Of a stretch of 8,168 nt of DNA, positions 1 through 5,433 are shown piece after piece. Made by a program: the position numbers and the translations under genes. The notes under the pieces were generated by a model. That model did not search any database and had not been told where the DNA came from. It saw only the letters and a list, made by a program, of their open reading frames with translations. Location: assembly GCA_023253615.1 (NCBI GenBank), contig JALRFZ010000229.1:1-8168 (forward strand), read 5' to 3'. The DNA is from Verrucomicrobiales bacterium. Its GTDB lineage: Bacteria; Verrucomicrobiota; Verrucomicrobiia; Verrucomicrobiales; DEV007. Each line of letters starts with the position of its first letter. Position 1 is the stretch's first letter.

Positions 1-2
1 TG

Positions 3-719
3 CCGGCCGGAGTCGAGATCCTCCACCCGAAGGCCCCGATCGCGACCCGCGAGAAGAAGGTCAAGCTGGAGATCTACCTGACGCTCGGACGGGGCCGCGG
101 CTACCGGCCGGCCGAGGAGAACAAGGACGACGAGCAGCCGATCGGGGTGATCCCGATCGATTCGATCTTCTCCCCGGTCCGGCGCGTGAAATACGCGGTC
201 GAAAACACCCGCGTCGGCCAGCGCACCGATTACGACAAGCTCAATCTCGAGATCTGGACCGACGGCCGCATCGAGCCGCACGACGCCCTTCTCCAGGCCT
301 CCGCGATCCTCCGCCACCACCTCGACGTCTTCGTGAACTACGACGACAACGCGATCCTCATCGAAGACCGCCCCGAGACCCAGAGCGAGGAGAACGCCGA
401 GCTCAAGAAGCTGCTCAACATGAGCGTCAACGAGATCGAGCTCTCCGTCCGCGCGGCGAACTGCCTCAACAACGCGAACATCACCACCGTCGGCCAGCTC
501 GCCATGAAGAGCGAGGCCGAGATGCTCAAATACCGCAACTTCGGCAAGAAGTCGCTCAACGAGATCAAGGACAAGCTGCACGAACTGGGCCTCTCCCTCG
601 GCATGTCGATCGACCCGAGCCTGCTCGAGCAATCCTTCACCTCCTCTCTTCTCGGAGGCGACCGCTCTCACGAGGGTCCCGGCCTTGCCGCCCTCATCGC
701 CCAGAACATCCACGACTGA
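3..719 (+). CDS. rpoA: DNA-directed RNA polymerase subunit alpha, 5'-truncated by the window edge
   Basis: This encodes the alpha subunit of RNA polymerase, which dimerises to nucleate enzyme assembly and contacts promoter UP elements and activators. The reading frame is open from base 3 and already inside the N-terminal domain. The segments RGRGYRPAEEN, PIDSIFSPVRRVKY and the TDYDKLNLEIWTDG stretch are alpha-NTD signatures. The ATG at 147 is internal (Met of VIPIDSIF), not the true start. About 238 residues are visible of a protein usually near 330-350. A linker leads to the alpha-CTD, where ELSVRAANCL and FGKKSLNEI match the DNA-binding helices. The equivalents of E. coli R265, N268, C269, G296, K298, S299 and E302 are kept, but K271 is Asn. 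After the usual LSLGM end there is a tail of 37 residues, longer than in E. coli (13). It lies 32 bases before rplQ, the standard order in the alpha operon. Identification is secure. Confidence 0.97.
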   Translation, partial: PAGVEILHPKAPIATREKKVKLEIYLTLGRGRGYRPAEENKDDEQPIGVIPIDSIFSPVRRVKYAVENTRVGQRTDYDKLNLEIWTDGRIEPHDALLQASAILRHHLDVFVNYDDNAILIEDRPETQSEENAELKKLLNMSVNEIELSVRAANCLNNANITTVGQLAMKSEAEMLKYRNFGKKSLNEIKDKLHELGLSLGMSIDPSLLEQSFTSSLLGGDRSHEGPGLAALIAQNIHD

Positions 720-751
720 AGCGGCCTCCCGGCCTCAACCACCCTCTCCCG

Positions 752-1150
752 ATGAGACACAATCGAAAAACACCGAAACTCCAGCGCGAGAAGTCGCACC
801 GCGACGCGCTCCTGCGCAACCTCGCCGCGAGCCTGATCGAGCACCGCCGCATCACCACGACCCTCGCGAAGGCCAAGGCCCTGCGCCCCTTCGCCGAGTC
901 GCTCGTGACCCTCGGCAAAAAGAACGATCTCCACGCCCGTCGCCGCGCCCTCACCCTCCTCGGCAGCAACCAGCTCGCCCAGCGCAGCGTGAAGACGCTT
1001 TTCGACACCATCGCCCCGGCCAGCGCGACCCGTCAGGGTGGCTACTGCCGCATCATCAAGCTGGGCCAGCGTCAGTCCGACGCCGCTCCCATGGCGATGA
1101 TCGAGTGGGTCGATGCCCTTGTCACCGCCGAGGCCAAGGCCGAAGCCTGA
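752..1150 (+). CDS. rplQ: 50S ribosomal protein L17 (bL17)
   Basis: This is large-subunit ribosomal protein bL17, a cytoplasmic structural component of the 50S particle near the exit-tunnel side. The 132-residue product opens with MRHNRKTPKLQREKSHR and continues with NLAASLIEHRRITTTLAKAK, ALRPFAESLVTLGKK and the closing GGYCRIIKLGQRQSDAAPMAMIE region (split here as GGYCRIIKLG and QRQSDAAPMAMIE), all bL17 signatures. Length is normal for bacteria (about 115-135). The start is fixed by the conserved MRH N-terminus. The 32-base gap after rpoA (720-751) is C-rich and shows no recognisable Shine-Dalgarno sequence, so initiation probably relies on coupling to rpoA or on a weak or atypical signal. 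It is the last gene of the ribosomal alpha operon here and is followed within 40 bases by an intrinsic terminator. Composition matches rpoA. Identification is secure. Confidence 0.98.
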   Translation: MRHNRKTPKLQREKSHRDALLRNLAASLIEHRRITTTLAKAKALRPFAESLVTLGKKNDLHARRRALTLLGSNQLAQRSVKTLFDTIAPASATRQGGYCRIIKLGQRQSDAAPMAMIEWVDALVTAEAKAEA

Positions 1151-1181
1151 TCGGGCGGATCCTCCGGGATCCCGCGATTCT

Positions 1182-1640
1182 TCAAGAACCGCGTCCGGCA
1201 ACGGACGCGGTTTTTTCGTGCCCGCGCCATTCGCGCCAGGTTTTGAGGAATCCCCCGATCCAGATGCCGGCGGCGATGAGGCCGAGATTCTGGCTGACTT
1301 TCACGGGATAGTTGACCGGCTCCTCGCCGCCGAAGCAGCCGCAGGTGATGTCGAGCCCGCGCAACCAGGCCGAGAGGATGCCGAGGGTGAAAACCACGAG
1401 CATCCCGGTGAGAAGCGCGGCCGCCCCCTGGCGCAGGCGCTCCCACATCACCGCGGCGCCCGCGAAGACCTCGAGCCATGGCAGAAAATGCGCCAGGGCC
1501 ACCGCGAAGGGATCACCGATGAGCCGGTAATTCCGGATCGCTTCGGCGAAGGAGATCGGATCCTTGATCTTCGCGATCCCACTCCAGAGAAAGAGCGCCC
1601 CGAAGGCAAGGGAACCGATGAAAACGAGCCGGCTTTTCAT
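1182..1640 (-). CDS. MauE/DoxX-family small integral membrane protein
   Basis: This is a predicted inner-membrane protein of 152 residues in the DoxX/MauE-like group. MauE itself is needed for maturation of methylamine dehydrogenase, a disulfide-rich enzyme; the role of this copy is unknown. Four hydrophobic segments are visible at about residues 5-23, 44-65, 72-93 and 118-135. The first ends in WSGIAKIKDP and an FAEAIRNYRL loop follows, both typical of the family. The motif DITCGCFGG places two cysteines (C100, C102) between helices 3 and 4, the usual redox-associated signature. The start is the ATG at 1640, overlapping the glcF stop as ATGA. A purine-rich AAGGA lies about 7 bases upstream, the clearest ribosome site in the window. 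The frame remains open upstream, but that is shadow sequence inside glcF. It is third in the glcD-glcF operon, suggesting a link to that oxidoreductase. Its last 10 codons coincide with the rplQ terminator hairpin. Family call fairly sure, function unsure. Confidence 0.82.
   Translation of the reverse strand: MKSRLVFIGSLAFGALFLWSGIAKIKDPISFAEAIRNYRLIGDPFAVALAHFLPWLEVFAGAAVMWERLRQGAAALLTGMLVVFTLGILSAWLRGLDITCGCFGGEEPVNYPVKVSQNLGLIAAGIWIGGFLKTWREWRGHEKTASVAGRGS
1187..1216 (+). terminator. Rho-independent terminator of the rpoA-rplQ operon
   Basis: A perfect 11-bp inverted repeat, AACCGCGTCCG (1187-1197) with CGGACGCGGTT (1202-1212), is separated by the four bases GCAA, a stable GNRA-type tetraloop. 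The T run 1211-1216 follows directly; its first two Ts belong to the stem. It begins 36 bases after the rplQ stop codon. The same bases encode the last residues of the convergent minus-strand gene, whose stop codon is at 1184-1182. Read on the minus strand, the hairpin is followed only by TTCTTG, so it would be a weaker terminator in that direction. Confidence 0.93.
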
Positions 1641-2956
1641 GACCTTTCCTTCTTCTCCTTCCGGTAGGCTTCGGCGAGGAGGGAAACGGGATGCCGCACC
1701 CCGACGCCCGGTCCCACGCCGTTCTGGATCTGCAGATGGCATCCGGGATTCGCCGTCGCGACGAGCGACGCACCGGTCTTGGCGATGCAGGCGGCCTTTT
1801 CCCGCTGCAGTTTCCCGGCCTGCTCCGGCTGGGTGATGTTGTAGACCCCCGCGCTGCCGCAGCAATGCGTGGCGTTTTCCAACTCGACGAACTCGAGACC
1901 GGGGATCGCTTTGAGAATCTCACGCGGCTGCTTCGAGATCCCCTGGCCGTGACAGAGATGGCAGGCCTCGTGATAGGTCGTCCGGATTGGCTCCGCGGCC
2001 ACGCCTTCCGGCCTGCGGAAGCCGATCTCGACGAGCCATTGGGAGATGTCACGCGCCTTGCGATCCCACTCCCTGGCGCGCCCGGCGTAGTCCGGATCGT
2101 CGGCCAGGAGATTGGCGAAGTGCTTCAAATGCGAGCCGCAACCGGCCGCGTTCGTGATGATCGCATCGAGCGAAGCGAGGTCGAAGCGGTCGATGAGTCG
2201 CCTCGCCTGCTCCGCCGCCTGTTCCAGATCACCGTTGTGGGCATGGAGCGATCCACAGCAGCCCTGGGCCCGCGGGGTGATCACCTCGCACCCGTTTTCC
2301 AGCAGCACCTCCACCGTGTCACGGTTCACGTCGGAGAAGACGAGATCCTGCACGCATCCCGTCAGCATGCCGACGCGATACTTCCGGGCGGGTGGAGACT
2401 CGATTCCGGCTATCAGGGCATCGGAGAAATGGCGCCGCACCGTCGGAGTCGTCGGCTCGAGATCCCGCAGGTTCTCCGGGAGGAGGCGGAGCAATCCGCT
2501 TTTCCTCACCAAGCTGCAAAGACCGCTCGCCTGATAGAGCCGGAGGAGCCGCCCGACCGCGCGGAGCATCCACGGTTTGGCAAAAAGCTGCCGCAAGGTC
2601 AGCCACCGCCAGAAACGGCGTCCCGGAGTGAACAACACGTCCGCCGCCTCGACTTCGGCCCGGGCGTGCTCGAAGAGTTTCGGATAATCGACCCCGGCGG
2701 GACAGGCCGTGGTGCAGGCGAGACATCCGAGGCAGTAATACATCTCCTCGCCGAATTCGCGCGTCACTTCGAGCTCCCCGTCCGCGATCGCCCGCATCAG
2801 GGCGATGCGGCCGCGCGGGCTGTTCCGTTCGCGCCGCGTCTCGAGGTAGGTCGGGCAACTCGGCAGACACATGCCGCAATGCATGCACTGCTGCACCACC
2901 GAGTAGTCCAGCTCGGCCATGTGTCTCAAGACGCGATGGGTGGAGGGATCACTCAT
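1637..2956 (-). CDS. glcF: Glycolate/D-lactate oxidase Fe-S subunit (GlcF-like, CCG-domain heterodisulfide-reductase type)
   Basis: This is the iron-sulfur electron-transfer subunit of a glycolate oxidase-type 2-hydroxyacid dehydrogenase. It passes electrons from the FAD subunit to the respiratory chain at the inner face of the membrane. The 439-residue product has two 4Fe-4S ferredoxin motifs near the N-terminus, C24-x2-C27-x2-C30-x3-C34-P and C75-x2-C78-x2-C81-x3-C85-P. Two cysteine-rich CCG domains follow: C201, C233-C234 (QGCCGSLH) and C273 in the first; C332, C365-C366 (THCCGSAGVYN) and C406 (NPGCHLQI) in the second. Length is slightly above E. coli GlcF (about 407). No signal peptide or convincing membrane helix is present. 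It starts at an ATG overlapping the glcD stop by 4 bases and ends overlapping the next gene by 4 bases, implying translational coupling. No Shine-Dalgarno is evident at its own start. A lactate-utilisation (LutA/LldE-type) or other GlcF paralogue role cannot be excluded; substrate is not readable from this subunit. Confidence 0.93.
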   Translation of the reverse strand: MSDPSTHRVLRHMAELDYSVVQQCMHCGMCLPSCPTYLETRRERNSPRGRIALMRAIADGELEVTREFGEEMYYCLGCLACTTACPAGVDYPKLFEHARAEVEAADVLFTPGRRFWRWLTLRQLFAKPWMLRAVGRLLRLYQASGLCSLVRKSGLLRLLPENLRDLEPTTPTVRRHFSDALIAGIESPPARKYRVGMLTGCVQDLVFSDVNRDTVEVLLENGCEVITPRAQGCCGSLHAHNGDLEQAAEQARRLIDRFDLASLDAIITNAAGCGSHLKHFANLLADDPDYAGRAREWDRKARDISQWLVEIGFRRPEGVAAEPIRTTYHEACHLCHGQGISKQPREILKAIPGLEFVELENATHCCGSAGVYNITQPEQAGKLQREKAACIAKTGASLVATANPGCHLQIQNGVGPGVGVRHPVSLLAEAYRKEKKERS

Positions 2957-4383
2957 GCAGTCGGAGCATCGAGATCAAAGATTTTGCCTGGATTCAGGAG
3001 CCCCCGGGGATCCAAGGCCTGCTTCAACTGTTTCATCAAGGCGTAGCTCGCCTCGTCGAACTGCCCGGAGAGGAAAGGCTTTTTCGCCAGCCCCACGCCG
3101 TGCTCGCCGGTGATGGTGCCTCCCAGTTCGATCGTCTTCGCGAAAATCTCCCCGAGAGCGAGATGGACGCGCTCCATTTCCTCGTGATCGGTCTCGTCCG
3201 TGAGAATCGTCGGATGGACGTTGCCATCGCCGAAATGCCCGAAGGTCGCGATCTGGAGCCGGTGCCGCACGGCCACTTCCTCGACGAAGGCGACGATCTC
3301 CGCGAGATGGCTCCGGGGCACGGTGACATCCTCGAGGATGGTCGTCGGACGAATCCTCGCGAGCGCGGAGAAGGCACTGCGGCGCGCCGTCGCCAGTCGC
3401 ACGGCGTGGGCCTCGTCGGCGGCCTTTTCGACGGAGATGGCGCCGCTCTCGCGGGCGATCGCTTCCATCGCGGCGGCTTCCTCCTCGACGACGGCGGGAT
3501 GCCCGTCCGTCTCCATCAGCACGACGGCGGCCGCGGAGGTCGGCAGGCCGACTTTCGCGTAGTCCTCCACGCACTCGCAGGTGCGGCGATCGAGGAACTC
3601 CAACGTACACGGGATGATCTGCCGCTCGATGATCCGCGAGACGGACCTCGCCGCCGCCTCCATCGAATCGAACGAGGCCAGCAGGGTGCGGCGGGCCTTC
3701 GGGCGGGGCACCAGCTTCAAGAGTACCTTGGTGATGATCCCCAGAGTGCCCTCGGAGCCCACGAAAAGATCCTTCATCGAATAACCGGCCACGTCTTTCA
3801 CGCATTTCGACCCGAGCCAGGCGACCGAGCCGTCGGGCAGGACGACCTCCATCCCCATCACGTAATCCCGCGTCACCCCGTATTTCAGGCCGCGCAGACC
3901 TCCGGAGTTGTTCGCGACATTGCCTCCGATCGTCGAGATCTTCATCGAACCCGGGTCGGGCGGGTAAAAGAGCCCGTGTGGCAACGCGGCATCATCGATC
4001 GCCTTCGTGATCGTCCCGGCTTCCGCGAGCAGGGTCAGGTTCGCCGGATCGACCTCGAGGATGCGGTTGAGATGCACCAAGGTCACGACGATGCCGCCAT
4101 CGACCGGCACGCTCCCGCCCGAAAGCCCCGTCCCAGATCCGCGGGTGACGACAGGGATGTCCTCCGAAACCGCGAACCGCACCACCGCCGCGGCCGCTTC
4201 ACACGTCCCCGGCATCACGACACAGGCGGCCCCGTGCTTCAGGGCGGCGGTGCCATCGAAGCCGTAGGGAATGAGGTCCTCGCGCTCCGTGAGGACGTTT
4301 TCCGCACCCGCCAGCTCGCGGAGATGCCGGATGGTGGAGGGAGAAAGTGTGGCGGCGGGGGCCGCCTTCGAGACAGGAGACAT
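2953..4383 (-). CDS. glcD: FAD-linked glycolate/D-lactate-type 2-hydroxyacid dehydrogenase (GlcD-like)
   Basis: This is the flavoprotein subunit that oxidises a 2-hydroxyacid such as glycolate or D-lactate to the 2-oxoacid, reducing FAD; electrons go to the Fe-S subunit encoded next. The 476-residue product (E. coli GlcD about 499) has a PCMH-type FAD domain at about residues 50-230. It contains VVTRGSGTGLSGGSVP (78-93) and DPGSMKISTIGGNVANNSGG (143-162). A C-terminal FAD-oxidase domain carries HFGDGNVHP (383-391) and GEHGVG (426-431). These motifs are the vanillyl-alcohol-oxidase/GlcD-superfamily signature. The ATG at 4383 is preceded by AAGG with a short 4-base spacing. The gene heads the minus-strand operon and is divergent from the secreted hydrolase operon across 173 bases. 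The usual third subunit gene glcE is absent from the window. Family assignment is sure. The exact substrate (glycolate, D-lactate or another D-2-hydroxyacid) is not determined by sequence inspection. Confidence 0.94.
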   Translation of the reverse strand: MSPVSKAAPAATLSPSTIRHLRELAGAENVLTEREDLIPYGFDGTAALKHGAACVVMPGTCEAAAAVVRFAVSEDIPVVTRGSGTGLSGGSVPVDGGIVVTLVHLNRILEVDPANLTLLAEAGTITKAIDDAALPHGLFYPPDPGSMKISTIGGNVANNSGGLRGLKYGVTRDYVMGMEVVLPDGSVAWLGSKCVKDVAGYSMKDLFVGSEGTLGIITKVLLKLVPRPKARRTLLASFDSMEAAARSVSRIIERQIIPCTLEFLDRRTCECVEDYAKVGLPTSAAAVVLMETDGHPAVVEEEAAAMEAIARESGAISVEKAADEAHAVRLATARRSAFSALARIRPTTILEDVTVPRSHLAEIVAFVEEVAVRHRLQIATFGHFGDGNVHPTILTDETDHEEMERVHLALGEIFAKTIELGGTITGEHGVGLAKKPFLSGQFDEASYALMKQLKQALDPRGLLNPGKIFDLDAPTA

Positions 4384-4556
4384 GATACCTTGGATCTAAG
4401 CCCGTGAAGACGGTTTCTCAAGGGCGGGATGAAGGGGCGGGATCATCGCATGCCATCCCGATACCGTCCTGGAAAGGCATGCCATCTGATCCCCTCTCTC
4501 GAAAGACGCGCTCGCGCCCTTGCCGTAGACGCCAAAATCGGATTGCCTCATCCATC
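4384..4556. promoter_or_regulatory. Divergent intergenic region between glcD and the secreted hydrolase operon
   Basis: These 173 bases separate two divergent operons, so promoters for both should lie here. For glcD on the minus strand, TTGAGA (complement of 4416-4421) and TTAGAT (complement of 4394-4399), 16 bases apart, are a poor -35/-10 candidate. They would leave a leader of only a few bases and exclude the AAGG ribosome site, so I hold this weakly. I see no convincing sigma-70-like pair or Shine-Dalgarno for the plus-strand hydrolase. The region holds a 10-bp direct repeat listed separately. The hydrolase frame stays open across it from an ATG at 4404, but the encoded residues are arginine-rich and unlike the family. 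Confidence 0.5.
4448..4486 (+). repeat. 10-bp direct repeat GCATGCCATC, candidate operator
   Basis: Two identical copies of GCATGCCATC lie at 4448-4457 and 4477-4486, 29 bases start to start, within the divergent intergenic region. Each includes the palindrome GCATGC. Tandem sites between divergent promoters could bind a regulator of one or both operons. GCATGC also occurs inside glcF coding sequence, so the hexamer alone is not informative. The repeat is seen directly; its role is inference. Confidence 0.4.
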
Positions 4557-5429
4557 ATGAAATCCCGCGTTCTTTCCACGCTCCTTGGCTGCTGCGCCAC
4601 ATCCCTCGCGATCTCCGCCATCGCTCAAGAGCCGAAAACCCTGCCCTACGTCGAAAACGGCCACGCCCGCCACGTCCTCGATATCTACGCGCCGGCCGGA
4701 GCCACGAACCTGCCCGTCGTCTTCTGGATCCACGGCGGCGGCTGGCACACGGGCGACAAGGCGAACGTGCAGGAAAAGCCGCGCTACTTCCTGGAGAAAG
4801 GCTTTGTCTTCGTCTCGATCAATCACCGCCTCCTCCCCGAGGTCGTGATGGAGGATCTTGTCGGCGATGTCGCGAAGGCCTTTGCGTGGGTGCAGAAGCA
4901 CATCGCCGAATACGGAGGCGATCCCACGCGGGTGCTCGTCGGCGGCCATTCCTCGGGAGCCCAGCTCGCGGCGCTCCTCTGCACGGACGATCGCTGGCTG
5001 AAGAAGGAAGGCATCTCCTTCGACGTCCTCATCGGTTGTGTCCCGGTCGATGGCGACACCTACGACATTCCCGCCATCATCGAGGTCGCGGAGACGCGCC
5101 GCCGCGTCCATCACGAGCCGCAGGCCTCCTTCGGCCATCGGCAGAAGTTCGGCAACGATCCTGCCAAACACGTCGATTTCTCCGCCGTCACCCACGTGGC
5201 GAAGGACAAGGGCATTCCGCCGTTCCTCATCCTCCACGTCGCCGATCACCCTGACAATGCTGCCCAGGCGCGCCGGTTCGGTTCGGTCCTGAAGGAGGCC
5301 GGGCTGCCCGTGACTGTGCACGGCCAGAAGGAGACGAATCACACCCGCATCAACGCCGAGATCGGCACCGAGGGCGATCCGGTGACGCCGGTGCTGTCCG
5401 ACTTTGTGGCCAAGTGCCTCAAGCCCTGA
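4557..5429 (+). CDS. Secreted alpha/beta hydrolase, carbohydrate-esterase-like (HGGGW family)
   Basis: This is a predicted exported serine hydrolase of the alpha/beta fold, close to the carboxylesterase/BD-FAE-type group that removes acyl groups from plant or algal glycans. The 290-residue product begins with a signal peptide ([13 protein letters not shown]...), probably cut after AIA at residue 23. LLGC at 9-12 resembles a lipobox but leaves too short a hydrophobic core, so signal peptidase I is favoured. The oxyanion motif HGGGW is at 59-63 and the nucleophile elbow GHSSG at 130-134 (Ser132). H262 in ETNHTRIN is the likely catalytic His, and D230 or D233 in HVADHPDN the likely acid. The block [14 protein letters not shown] (163-176) is typical of this bacterial subgroup. 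I chose the ATG at 4557 rather than 4404 because the signal peptide starts there and the upstream residues look non-coding. No Shine-Dalgarno is visible. The next gene starts 4 bases after its stop. Substrate is unknown. Confidence 0.88.
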   Translation: MKSRVLSTLLGCCATSLAISAIAQEPKTLPYVENGHARHVLDIYAPAGATNLPVVFWIHGGGWHTGDKANVQEKPRYFLEKGFVFVSINHRLLPEVVMEDLVGDVAKAFAWVQKHIAEYGGDPTRVLVGGHSSGAQLAALLCTDDRWLKKEGISFDVLIGCVPVDGDTYDIPAIIEVAETRRRVHHEPQASFGHRQKFGNDPAKHVDFSAVTHVAKDKGIPPFLILHVADHPDNAAQARRFGSVLKEAGLPVTVHGQKETNHTRINAEIGTEGDPVTPVLSDFVAKCLKP

Positions 5430-5433
5430 TTTC

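Noticed and set aside
1149..1180. Second inverted repeat around GGATCC/CGGGATCCCG between the rplQ stop and the terminator
   Set aside because: The arms pair only with bulges and no T tract follows on either strand, so it is not a convincing terminator; it may be chance in GC-rich DNA.
1691..3046. A 451-codon plus-strand open frame opposite glcF
   Set aside because: It is antisense to a gene with all GlcF cysteine motifs. The translation is Arg/Gly/His-rich with no recognisable domain, as expected of a high-GC antisense shadow.
3100..4407. A 435-codon plus-strand open frame opposite glcD
   Set aside because: glcD on the other strand carries complete FAD-oxidase motifs; this frame is a composition-driven shadow.
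4394..4421. TTGAGA-N16-TTAGAT as the glcD promoter
   Set aside because: The -10 matches poorly and the implied leader would be only about 4 bases and lose the AAGG site; kept only as a weak note in the intergenic entry.
4404..4556. N-terminal extension of the esterase from an upstream in-frame ATG
   Set aside because: The added 51 residues are arginine-rich, unlike family members, and would bury the signal peptide in the protein interior.
4581..4592. Lipobox-like LLGC in the esterase signal peptide
   Set aside because: The hydrophobic stretch before this Cys is too short and Leu at -2 is unusual; a later AIA site fits ordinary cleavage better.
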